A stretch of DNA of 64,000 nucleotides from Emticicia sp. 21SJ11W-3 (lineage in GTDB: Bacteria; Bacteroidota; Bacteroidia; Cytophagales; Spirosomataceae): NCBI RefSeq assembly GCF_024138715.1, contig NZ_CP092074.1, positions 1,426,001-1,490,000 of the forward strand. Reading direction: 5' to 3'. The stretch's first letter is position 1; each line of letters opens with the position of its first letter. The notes beneath the pieces are model-generated. The model searched no databases and had not been told where the DNA came from. It saw nothing but the letters and a program-made list of their open reading frames with translations. Positions 16,929 through 24,790 of this stretch are shown piece by piece. A program made the position numbers and the translations under genes.

Positions 16929-17795
16929 TTACAAAATCTCAGCCAGGTTGCCCTTGATATTTTTCACGATGGAATCAAGCCCCAGGTCGTTGGCGTCTGT
17001 ACCAAATGGCTCTTCAATTTCTTCTGCCATAATTTCTATGCCGGCAAATGCATAAAACACCAGGGTAACAATAGGTATTGACCAGAACTTGAACTCAAGC
17101 ACTGCCGTAAATGGCATAGTGAAAACGTAAATAAAGATAATTTTCTTGATAAAAATATTATAAGAAACCGGAATAGGCGTATTTTTAATTCGCTCGCAAG
17201 CTCCAAGGTTATCCGTAAAGGACGATAACTCATTGTTCAATGATAGTAATAGTTCGGCATTAAACACACCTTCGCTATGCAACTGGTAAATTTCTGTATA
17301 AATGGCCCGGGCTATACGGTTGGGTATGTGTTTAAAGTCTTTATAGTATTCTCTGTTGTATTTTTCTGTAAATTCCAGATGTTCAAGGTTTACCCGGCCC
17401 CTCAGGTGGTCTTTCACGGTATGTACATAGTTACCAATTAAAATTCTGAATGTTTCTCTCGATGGATGTTTTTCCGGCAATAAGGTTGCCAGTTTTAGGG
17501 CAAAGTTTCTCGAGTTATTGGTAAACGATCCCCATATTTTTCTCCCTTCCCACCAGCGGTCATAGGCAGTATTGGTTCTGAAAACCAGTAATAACGATAG
17601 CACGAAACCAACCAGAGAATGAATAGTAAGCGGATTTTTGATTGGCGTATAATGCAGAATGTTGTTTTCCAGATACGCAAAAGCCGCTGTGTAGGCTGCC
17701 AGCCCCATCATTGCAGGCAGGAGTTTCCTGAAGGTATCGGCCTTATGGAAGTAAAAAATAAACTTCCACCAGTTGCGGGGGTTGTAATCTATCAT
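16929..17795 (-). CDS. Bestrophin family anion channel-like protein
   Basis: 288 residues with four hydrophobic helices. The bacterial bestrophin (UPF0187/YneE) signature is clear: RTNTAYDRWWEGRKIWGSFTNNSRNFA (about residues 75-101). IPNRIARAIY and the C-terminal VTLVFYAFAGIEIMAEEIEEPFGTDANDLGLD follow; the latter is the conserved acidic cytoplasmic segment. Bacterial homologues form pentameric ion channels in the inner membrane. Single gene; ATG at 17795. Confidence 0.93.
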   Translation of the reverse strand: MIDYNPRNWWKFIFYFHKADTFRKLLPAMMGLAAYTAAFAYLENNILHYTPIKNPLTIHSLVGFVLSLLLVFRTNTAYDRWWEGRKIWGSFTNNSRNFALKLATLLPEKHPSRETFRILIGNYVHTVKDHLRGRVNLEHLEFTEKYNREYYKDFKHIPNRIARAIYTEIYQLHSEGVFNAELLLSLNNELSSFTDNLGACERIKNTPIPVSYNIFIKKIIFIYVFTMPFTAVLEFKFWSIPIVTLVFYAFAGIEIMAEEIEEPFGTDANDLGLDSIVKNIKGNLAEIL

Positions 17796-17829
17796 AATAA
17801 TGCCTGTAACGTTTTATTTATATAAGGTA

Positions 17830-17837
17830 CAAATATA
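17830..17837 (-). promoter_or_regulatory. Possible -7 element (TATATTTG) of the bestrophin gene
   Basis: Reads TATATTTG on the minus strand, 35 bp before the start at 17795. A CAA (TTG on minus) is found only 27 bp upstream, beyond the usual spacing. Confidence 0.4.
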
Positions 17838-17937
17838 ATTTTTTGTGAATACTGTAAGTGCCTGCAAATAATGATTTTTATTATTTAATATCGCGACAAA
17901 TGCGCCACATTATTTTTTATGAATTATTCAGAAAAAA

Positions 17938-17970
17938 TTGATTTTTTTTCTGATAATGCTTGTATATTCG
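17938..17970 (+). promoter_or_regulatory. Possible promoter of the sixA gene
   Basis: TTG at 17938, 22 bp spacer, then TATATTCG (one mismatch to TAnnTTTG). The predicted transcript would start only about 12 bp before the ATG at 17990. Confidence 0.35.
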
Positions 17971-17989
17971 TGCCAAAACCACGGAAAAT

Positions 17990-18502
17990 ATGAAGAAACT
18001 GCTTTATTTGGTTCGACACGCCACTGCTGAAGAAGGAGGTAATACCCCGATGTTCCGGGATTTTGACCGTATCCTTACTTCACATGGTATTATCGAAGCC
18101 GCCCGTATGGGTAAGCATCTGGCAGAAAATAACATAAAAATTGAACTTCTGATAAGCAGTGAAGCTGACCGTTGTAAGTCTACAGCCAAGATTTTTGCCG
18201 AGCAACTACATGTAGATGCTGATGAAATTAAGCTGGATGAGGCCATTTACGGCGGAGGCGCAAGGGCTTATCTGGCTGCTGTCAATAATTTAGACGAGAA
18301 AGTTAAATCGGTGGCTATTTTCGGACATAATCCGGATATTACATTTTTTGCAGAATACCTTACCCGTGCCGATATTGGTGGGTCTATGGAAAAGGCCGGC
18401 GTAGTAGCCATTGAATTTGAAGACGTAAATTGGAATGAGATTTCGAACAAAAGCGGCAGATTTTTGTTTTATTGGTCGCCGGGCACTATAGCCAAAGCTT
18501 AG
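17990..18502 (+). CDS. sixA: SixA-like phosphohistidine phosphatase
   Basis: 170 residues of the histidine phosphatase (phosphoglycerate-mutase-like) fold. The phospho-acceptor motif is LYLVRHATAEEGG at the extreme N-terminus, where RHG is replaced by RHA as is usual in SixA. ISSEADRCKSTAKIFAEQL and the second catalytic region IFGHNPDITFFAEYL follow. SixA removes phosphate from phosphohistidine in phosphorelay or PTS proteins. The ATG at 17990 is chosen because the motif must begin a few residues in; the upstream TTG start adds residues unlike the family. A tiny membrane-protein gene follows after 12 bp. Confidence 0.9.
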   Translation: MKKLLYLVRHATAEEGGNTPMFRDFDRILTSHGIIEAARMGKHLAENNIKIELLISSEADRCKSTAKIFAEQLHVDADEIKLDEAIYGGGARAYLAAVNNLDEKVKSVAIFGHNPDITFFAEYLTRADIGGSMEKAGVVAIEFEDVNWNEISNKSGRFLFYWSPGTIAKA

Positions 18503-18514
18503 TTTGATTTTTTA

Positions 18515-18676
18515 ATGAATGAAATGAAAAATAACACTTCGGGTAATCGTAATCGCCTTATCTTCAGAATAATATTTCTAGTATTTCTGGCTGTTGTTTT
18601 ATGGTTTTTATATGACCTCTCGCGCCAGACAACTGCTCCCTGGAATAAGAAAAAACAAATTGAACGGGCTTTTTGA
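18515..18676 (+). CDS. 53-residue single-span membrane protein
   Basis: A short gene. It has a basic N-terminus (MNEMKNNTSGNRNRLIFR), one transmembrane helix (about 16-33) and a basic tail (YDLSRQTTAPWNKKKQIERAF). The positive-inside pattern at both ends and the compact, well-bounded frame 12 bp after sixA make a real gene likely. The LSRQTT..W motif after the helix reminds me of small conserved Cytophagales proteins, but I cannot name a family. Probably co-transcribed with sixA. Function unknown. Confidence 0.6.
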   Translation: MNEMKNNTSGNRNRLIFRIIFLVFLAVVLWFLYDLSRQTTAPWNKKKQIERAF

Positions 18677-18727
18677 TACCGGTTCATTATTGTTTATAGG
18701 GTGATTCTATCTTAATTTGAATGTAAA

Positions 18728-18775
18728 CCTGGTCATTCTCCAACTCTTTCTTACCAATGACCGGGCTCATTTTTA
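18728..18775 (+). terminator. Probable terminator of the sixA/small-ORF unit
   Basis: 10-bp stem CCTGGTCATT / AATGACCGGG (one G-T pair), 18-nt loop, followed by a T-rich stretch. The large loop lowers confidence. I see nothing else in the 279-bp gap to the next gene. Confidence 0.45.
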
Positions 18776-18955
18776 TGCCCTCTGCCCAGCAATTTTTAAA
18801 AAAGATTGTGAGCCCATTGCAACGCAATCATAAAATTTCAGGTCTTGCCAGAAAATGGCTGGCTTTTAAGGCTTTTTGTGTGTCCTGAATATGGCCTGAA
18901 GAATGGTAATTGGCAGAACATTCTTTACTTTGTAGTATAAAAATCATCTCTTACT

Positions 18956-21064
18956 ATGAATAGACCAAACCAGATACTAACCGCTATTTTTTTCATTTTT
19001 CCTTGTTTTGTAATGGCACAATTAAACTACCCGTTAACTCATACAGTTGACCAAAAAGATAATTATCACGGCACAATTGTAGAAGACCCTTACCGATGGC
19101 TGGAAGACGACCGGTCTGCTGAAACTGCTGAATGGGTAAAACAACAAAATCAATTAGCGTTCTCGTACCTTGAAAAGATACCCTATCGGGAGGGAATCAA
19201 GAAGAGATTAGAGAAAATCTATAATTATGCCAAGTATTCGGCACCCAGCCGCAAGGGCGAATGGTACTACTTTTATAAGAACGACGGGCTGCAGAATCAA
19301 TCGGTTTTATACCGGCAAAAAGGATTAAACGGTGTGCCGGAAGTAGTGCTTGACCCCAACAGTTTATCAAAAGACGGCACAACCCGGCTGGCACAATTTA
19401 CACTTTCTAAAGACGGCAGGTATGCAGCTTATGCTTTGTCTAAGGGTGGGTCAGACTGGCAGGATATCTTCATCATGGATGTTAACAGCAAACAGAATCT
19501 TGCCGATAAAGTAGAATGGGTAAAGGTATCTGGCATTGCCTGGCAGGGTAATGGTTTTTACTACAGCAGGTACCCGAAACCGGATGGCAGCGCACTGGCT
19601 GCTAAAAATGAGAACCATCAGGTGTTTTATCATAAAATTGGCACAACCCAGGATGCCGATGAACTGGTATTTGAAGACAAGGCCAATCCACAGCGTTTTC
19701 ATACCGTAAGTACTACCGAAGATGAATTGTATGTAGTATTGTATGTAAGCGACAGAGGCAAAGGAAAAGACGGCAATGCGTTGTTTTATAAAGAATCCGG
19801 CTCAAAGTCGTTCAAACCGGTGGTGGCAGAGGTAACCGATTTCTCATATAGCGTAATTGAAAACGTGGGTAAAACTTTGCTGATACAAACGAATAAAGAC
19901 GCCAAAAACGAAAAAATAGAGAGTTTTGATACCGCTAATGGCATCTGGAAACCGGTAGTGGCAGAAAAAGCAGAACCGCTGCAGTCGGCAAGTGTTGCAG
20001 GTGGAAAGCTGTTTCTTACCTACATGAAAGACGTAACCACCCGCGCTTATGTATGTGATGTAAAAGGTAAACTTGAAAACGAAATTAAATTGCCAGGGCT
20101 TGGAACTGCCTCCGGCTTTGGTGGCAATGCTGACGACAAAGAAGTGTTTTATACTTTTACTTCTTTCAATTATCCCTCAACTATTTTCAGCTATAACCTG
20201 GCCACCAGGCAAAGCAAGGTATTCCGTGCGCCTGAAGTTGATTTTAAAGCCACTGATTTTGAAACCAAACAGGTATTTTATACCAGTAAAGATGGTACCC
20301 AGGTGCCAATGTTTATTGTTTATAAGAAGGGAATTAAGCTGAACGGCCAAAACCCTACGTTGCTGTATGGATACGGAGGCTTTAACATTAGTCTGAACCC
20401 CGCTTTTAGTCCGTTGCTTATTCCGTTTCTGGAACAGGGAGGCGTATATGCACAGGCTAACTTACGCGGCGGCAGTGAATATGGCGAAAAATGGCATGAA
20501 CAGGGCATGAAACTGAAAAAACAAAATGTATTTGATGATTTTATAGCCGCCGGTGAATACCTGATAGCACAGAAATATTGCGATAATGCCCACCTGGCTT
20601 TAAGGGGTGGCTCAAACGGCGGGCTTCTGGTAGGGGCGGTAATTAACCAGAGACCCGAATTGGCCAAAGTTGCTATTCCGCAGGTAGGGGTGATGGACAT
20701 GCTTCGTTTTCAGAAATTTACCATCGGCTGGAACTGGATTGCCGATTATGGTTCGTCTGACAACGCTGATGAGTTCAAGGTCTTATACGCTTACTCACCA
20801 TTGCATAATATCAAGTCGGGTGTAAACTATCCGGCTACGCTCATTACCACTGCCGACCATGACGACCGCGTAGTACCTGCACACTCTTTTAAATATGCAG
20901 CCATGTTACAGGCAAAAGCCGGCAAAAGCACCACTAACCCGTTGTTAATCAGAATTGATACCAACTCGGGTCATGGGGCAAGCAATACAGCCAAAAATAT
21001 TGAGCAAATGGCAGATATTTATGCTTTTATCTGGTGGAACATGCAGTCAGTCATTAAACTGTAA
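18956..21064 (+). CDS. Prolyl oligopeptidase family serine peptidase (S9A)
   Basis: 702 residues with a signal peptide (ending CFVMAQ), N-terminal beta-propeller and C-terminal alpha/beta-hydrolase. The entry YPLTHTVDQKDNYHGTIVEDPYRWLEDDRS is typical of prolyl endopeptidases. The catalytic triad is Ser553 in LRGGSNGGLLVG, Asp in TADHDDRVVPAHSFKYAA and His in NSGHGASN. NLRGGSEYGEKWHEQGM is the conserved loop. It cuts short peptides after proline in the periplasm. Length is normal for S9A. Monocistronic; a T-less hairpin follows. Confidence 0.95.
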   Translation: MNRPNQILTAIFFIFPCFVMAQLNYPLTHTVDQKDNYHGTIVEDPYRWLEDDRSAETAEWVKQQNQLAFSYLEKIPYREGIKKRLEKIYNYAKYSAPSRKGEWYYFYKNDGLQNQSVLYRQKGLNGVPEVVLDPNSLSKDGTTRLAQFTLSKDGRYAAYALSKGGSDWQDIFIMDVNSKQNLADKVEWVKVSGIAWQGNGFYYSRYPKPDGSALAAKNENHQVFYHKIGTTQDADELVFEDKANPQRFHTVSTTEDELYVVLYVSDRGKGKDGNALFYKESGSKSFKPVVAEVTDFSYSVIENVGKTLLIQTNKDAKNEKIESFDTANGIWKPVVAEKAEPLQSASVAGGKLFLTYMKDVTTRAYVCDVKGKLENEIKLPGLGTASGFGGNADDKEVFYTFTSFNYPSTIFSYNLATRQSKVFRAPEVDFKATDFETKQVFYTSKDGTQVPMFIVYKKGIKLNGQNPTLLYGYGGFNISLNPAFSPLLIPFLEQGGVYAQANLRGGSEYGEKWHEQGMKLKKQNVFDDFIAAGEYLIAQKYCDNAHLALRGGSNGGLLVGAVINQRPELAKVAIPQVGVMDMLRFQKFTIGWNWIADYGSSDNADEFKVLYAYSPLHNIKSGVNYPATLITTADHDDRVVPAHSFKYAAMLQAKAGKSTTNPLLIRIDTNSGHGASNTAKNIEQMADIYAFIWWNMQSVIKL

Positions 21065-21070
21065 ATCCAT

Positions 21071-21100
21071 TGCAGCGGGGTGTTCAATCTTCCCGCTGCA
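21071..21100 (+). other. Stem-loop after the prolyl oligopeptidase gene
   Basis: 9-bp perfect stem TGCAGCGGG / CCCGCTGCA with a 12-nt loop, 7 bp past the stop. No T-run follows, so it may protect the 3' end or mark a processing or factor-dependent termination point. Confidence 0.5.
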
Positions 21101-21125
21101 TACCATACCTATTAAATTGTCTTAA

Positions 21126-23174
21126 ATGAAAAGGTACTTTAACTTACCCTGGCATTATTTCGCTTTAGTTGTTTTGGTTACCTGTATTGTTTACAGCAAT
21201 CATTTTTATAATGCATTTCATTTTGATGACTCCCACACGGTTGTTAATAACCTGTACATCAGAAGCCTCAAAAATATTCCGCTTTTTTTTAAAGATGCCA
21301 CTACTTTCAGTACACTCCCGGCTAATCAGGCCTATCGTCCTGTTGTTACCACGTCTCTTGCCATAGATTACTGGCTGGGCAACGGCTATAATCTTTTCTA
21401 TTTTCATTTGCTTACGTTTATTATATTTCTGGTTCAGGGCTGGCTGATGCTCCTGCTGTTTAAGAAGGTATTCGATGTTTCATTTCAAAGCGGTTATAAT
21501 TATTTCATTGCTCTTGCTGCCGTAGCCTGGTATTTGCTGCACCCTGCTATGGCCGAGACGGTCAACTATGTGATAGCCCGCTCAGATACCCTGTCAACAT
21601 TTTTTGTGGTGTTGGCTTTTGTGATGTATGCGCGTTCGGGGTTTTGCCGTAGAACTTTCCTGTATCTTATACCTGTTGCAATAGGTGCTTTAGCCAAACC
21701 TACGGCTGTTATGTTTGCGCCTATTTTGTTTTTTTATGTCATTTTGTTCGAAAAGAATCTTGGCCTGACCGATTTTTTCAGAGTAAAGCATTTCAGACAA
21801 ATACTGAATGCCGTTGCCAGAACCTTACCTGCCTTTGTTGTTTGTGCTTTGCTATATGGTTGGATAGACAGATTGACACCTAAAACCTGGGAGGCCGGAG
21901 GCACCTCTGCATGGCATTACCTAATTACGCAGCCTTTTGTAATTGCTTATTATTTTAGTTCATTGTTTCTGCCTGTTCACCTGAATGCCGATACCGACTG
22001 GAAAGTATTAACCAGTATCTGGAATATCCGTTTTTTTGCAGGGATAGTATTTTTAGCTGTTATGCTGGTGCTGGCAATATGGTGTTCAAAAAATGCCAGA
22101 ACAAGGCCAATCAGCTTTGGTATTATATGGTTTTTTCTGGCGCTGGTGCCATCTTCGAGTGTAATTCCGCTGGGTGAAGTAATGAACGACCACCGGATGT
22201 TTTTTCCTTTTGTGGGTTTGGTTATGAGCGTGGTTTGGGCAATGGCTTTATTTCTTATGCCTTATAAAAACTTTTTTAAAAAGCATGCCGGTGCTACAGT
22301 TGCAATTTTTGCAGTGGTGCTGCTATGCTATGGCGCTGGCACTTACCAGAGAAATAAAGTGTGGCATACTGAAGAAAGCCTGTGGTATGATGTGACCATT
22401 AAAAGCCCTGAAAATGCGCGTGGGCTGATGAACTACGGTATTTCTAAAATGGGCAAAAATGATTTTGAAACAGCTGAAAAATATTTCAACAAAGCCCTGA
22501 TTCTAACACCTGGTTATTATACCCTGCATATAAATATGGGGGTGCTAAAAGAAGCGCAGGGTGATAGCGCCATAGCTGAATCTTACTTTAAAAATGCCTT
22601 GCTTTTTAATAACAAAAATGCTGATTCATGGTATTATTATGCCAGGTTCCTGTTTAATCAGGGCCGATACCCGGAGGCCATTCAGGCTTTATTAAACACC
22701 AGCAAAATTGCTCCCGGGTATATTCCTGCTTCTGAGTTACTTATGCGTATATATGACCGCCAGCAGCACTATGAAAAACTGCATGAACTTGCTTACGAAA
22801 CTTTAAAGCGCGTGCCAGGTAATACGGAGGCATTGGTTTTTAAAGCCTCATCAGCCAGACGCCAAAGCAGGCTTAGCTATGAAATGGAGCGCATCAGGTT
22901 AGACCCAAGCCCCGAAAAATACCTGAGTTTAAGCTTTAATTATTATTTGGCCGGAGAATTACGGCAGAGTATAAAAATAGCAACAGAGGCTATAAAACTG
23001 AGGCCCGATTACCCCGAGGCTTATAATAATATAGGTTCGGCCTATAATGTATTGAAAGAATATGAAAAGGCCATCCCTTATTTGCAAAAGGCAGTTGATT
23101 TAAGTCCCAATTTTGAACTGGCAAAAAATAACCTGAAAATGGCCGAAATTAAAAAGAATGAAATAAACCGGTAA
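21126..23174 (+). CDS. TMTC-like membrane protein: GT-C type N-terminus with C-terminal TPR repeats
   Basis: 682 residues. Residues 1 to about 410 hold some 10-12 transmembrane helices; the rest is TPR repeats (for example YFNKALILTPGYYTLHINMGVLKEAQGDSA and AYNNIGSAYNVLKEYEKAIPYLQKAVDLSPNF). The N-terminal segment FHFDDSHTVVNN resembles the luminal acidic motif of GT-C glycosyltransferases, and HPAMAETVNYVIARSDTLSTFFVVLAFVMYAR resembles eukaryotic TMTC O-mannosyltransferases. A polyprenyl-phosphate-sugar-dependent protein glycosyltransferase is the likely role. A methyltransferase follows after 4 bp and a DPM1-like glycosyltransferase lies just beyond on the other strand. Confidence 0.75.
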   Translation: MKRYFNLPWHYFALVVLVTCIVYSNHFYNAFHFDDSHTVVNNLYIRSLKNIPLFFKDATTFSTLPANQAYRPVVTTSLAIDYWLGNGYNLFYFHLLTFIIFLVQGWLMLLLFKKVFDVSFQSGYNYFIALAAVAWYLLHPAMAETVNYVIARSDTLSTFFVVLAFVMYARSGFCRRTFLYLIPVAIGALAKPTAVMFAPILFFYVILFEKNLGLTDFFRVKHFRQILNAVARTLPAFVVCALLYGWIDRLTPKTWEAGGTSAWHYLITQPFVIAYYFSSLFLPVHLNADTDWKVLTSIWNIRFFAGIVFLAVMLVLAIWCSKNARTRPISFGIIWFFLALVPSSSVIPLGEVMNDHRMFFPFVGLVMSVVWAMALFLMPYKNFFKKHAGATVAIFAVVLLCYGAGTYQRNKVWHTEESLWYDVTIKSPENARGLMNYGISKMGKNDFETAEKYFNKALILTPGYYTLHINMGVLKEAQGDSAIAESYFKNALLFNNKNADSWYYYARFLFNQGRYPEAIQALLNTSKIAPGYIPASELLMRIYDRQQHYEKLHELAYETLKRVPGNTEALVFKASSARRQSRLSYEMERIRLDPSPEKYLSLSFNYYLAGELRQSIKIATEAIKLRPDYPEAYNNIGSAYNVLKEYEKAIPYLQKAVDLSPNFELAKNNLKMAEIKKNEINR

Positions 23175-23178
23175 ATAG

Positions 23179-24045
23179 ATGAACCAAGCTACATGCATTG
23201 TGTGTGGAAATAAGCAGGATTTAAAATTTGAATTGAGACATAACGTATACCATTGCAGTGTATGTGATTTGTATTCGTCTGATGCCGATTTTGATTTATC
23301 GTTCAGGTCTAGTCTTGAAGAGGATAACCGTGAGATAGGCTTGAAGCAACTACGATTACATAACTTTCAACTGATTATAAAAGAGCTGAAAGATAATTAC
23401 TTTAAAAACGAGGCAGCTATTAGCGGACTTGAAATTGGCAGCGGCAATGGCTGGTGGCTGGAAGTTTGCAAAGCCAATGGCATTGATTGTATGGGCATTG
23501 AACCGGAAACCACGTTTACAGCCTACTACCAGCAAAACAAACTGAAAGTTGTGCATGGTTTTTATCCTGATGTAGCTAAAGATTCATCGGCAGGCTATGA
23601 TTTTATCATATTTAACGACGTTTTTGAGCATATTACTGATTTAGAAAGCCTGTTGCTGAGCATTAAGAAAGACCTGAAAAAAGACGGAGTTCTGATTGTC
23701 AATATCCCAATGAGTAACGGGTTCTTTTATCGGGTTGCCAAAGCGCTTTATTATCTGAAAGTAGAATCATACCTGGAGCGCCTGTGGCAGTTTAGTTTTC
23801 ATAGCCCGCATATCAATTATTTTAACCCCGTAAATCTGACCGCTTATTTCGACAAATATGGCTTCAGGCTGCTTAAGGATTTCAGACTGGAAACTTTAGA
23901 TTTTTCGAGCATTAAAGAACGCATTTTGGCAGATAATCAGATAAGCAAGGCGAAAGCATTTGCAATCAGTAATGCGCTTATGTTATTGAAACCTGTTATT
24001 AAAAATACTGAAGCTGATATCAGGGTTTTCTTTTTTCGCCAGTAG
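23179..24045 (+). CDS. Class I SAM-dependent methyltransferase with N-terminal zinc ribbon
   Basis: 288 residues. A four-cysteine ribbon (Cys6-x2-Cys9 and Cys26-x2-Cys29) precedes a Rossmann methyltransferase with motif I ISGLEIGSGNGWWLEVCK, an acidic motif II (GIEPE) and YDFIIFNDVFEHITDLESLLLSIKKDLKKDGVLIV. This layout is common in methyltransferases that act on sugars, lipids or glycan precursors encoded in envelope loci. It is 4 bp downstream of the TMTC-like gene, so they are co-transcribed. Substrate unknown. Confidence 0.85.
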   Translation: MNQATCIVCGNKQDLKFELRHNVYHCSVCDLYSSDADFDLSFRSSLEEDNREIGLKQLRLHNFQLIIKELKDNYFKNEAAISGLEIGSGNGWWLEVCKANGIDCMGIEPETTFTAYYQQNKLKVVHGFYPDVAKDSSAGYDFIIFNDVFEHITDLESLLLSIKKDLKKDGVLIVNIPMSNGFFYRVAKALYYLKVESYLERLWQFSFHSPHINYFNPVNLTAYFDKYGFRLLKDFRLETLDFSSIKERILADNQISKAKAFAISNALMLLKPVIKNTEADIRVFFFRQ

Positions 24046-24051
24046 TAATGG

Positions 24052-24753
24052 CTATTTTCTTATATAAGCAAAAAACATAGCCAGCGTAACTTTAATCATG
24101 TAGTAAATACTTGAAAGTGACCGAATAGAAGATTGTCCACCTTGTCTGTTTTTCATTACCACTGGTATTTCTTCAATATGTAGCCCGGCTTTGGCAAACA
24201 TAACCAATGATTCTGGCTCTGGGTATTCGTCAGGATAATTCCCGGCGGCAAATGCGATGGCTTGTTTATCGAATAACCGGAAACCGGAGGTAATATCTAC
24301 AATGCGCTTACCAGTAAGCAATAGGTTGAGCCTGTAAAAATAGGTGATTCCACTCCTTCTTAGTGCAGACGACTGAAAGCCCTGTTTTAATAAGAATCTG
24401 GAGCCTATTACAATATTTGCCCGGGTTTGTTCCTGATGTTTAAGCAGTTTAGGTAACTCTGCTGCGGGGTGCTGCCCATCGCCGTCCATCTGCACTGCCA
24501 GTTCGTAGCCATTTCTATTGGCATACTTATAACCCGTTTGTACCGCACCGCCAATGCCCAGATTAACAGGCAGATTTAAAATTTTAACATCAAATTGCCT
24601 GGCAACGCTCAGTGTGTTATCTGTTGAGCAGTCATTTACCACAGCTATATTAATTTCATAAGGCAATTGTAAATGTGTCAGCTCTGTTAGCAGTTGCGCA
24701 ATTGAGGCCTCCTCATTATAGCAGGGAATGATTACTAACAGCTTTTTTTTCAT
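24052..24753 (-). CDS. Family 2 glycosyltransferase, dolichol-phosphate-mannose-synthase-like
   Basis: 233 residues, a soluble GT2 catalytic domain: LLVIIPCYNEEASIAQLL, VNDCSTDNT, NLGIGGAVQTGYKYA and the metal-binding QMDGDGQHP, with a C-terminal GGQSSIRS segment. This is the DPM1/polyprenyl-phosphate-sugar synthase type without C-terminal membrane helices. It would charge a lipid carrier with a sugar, matching the TMTC-like acceptor enzyme next door. The ATG at 24753 is preferred; an extended frame would run into glpD. Stop is 6 bp from the convergent methyltransferase stop. Confidence 0.88.
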   Translation of the reverse strand: MKKKLLVIIPCYNEEASIAQLLTELTHLQLPYEINIAVVNDCSTDNTLSVARQFDVKILNLPVNLGIGGAVQTGYKYANRNGYELAVQMDGDGQHPAAELPKLLKHQEQTRANIVIGSRFLLKQGFQSSALRRSGITYFYRLNLLLTGKRIVDITSGFRLFDKQAIAFAAGNYPDEYPEPESLVMFAKAGLHIEEIPVVMKNRQGGQSSIRSLSSIYYMIKVTLAMFFAYIRK

Positions 24754-24790
24754 TGAGTGGCTAAAACTTGGTTTGCAATGAGGTTTGCTA

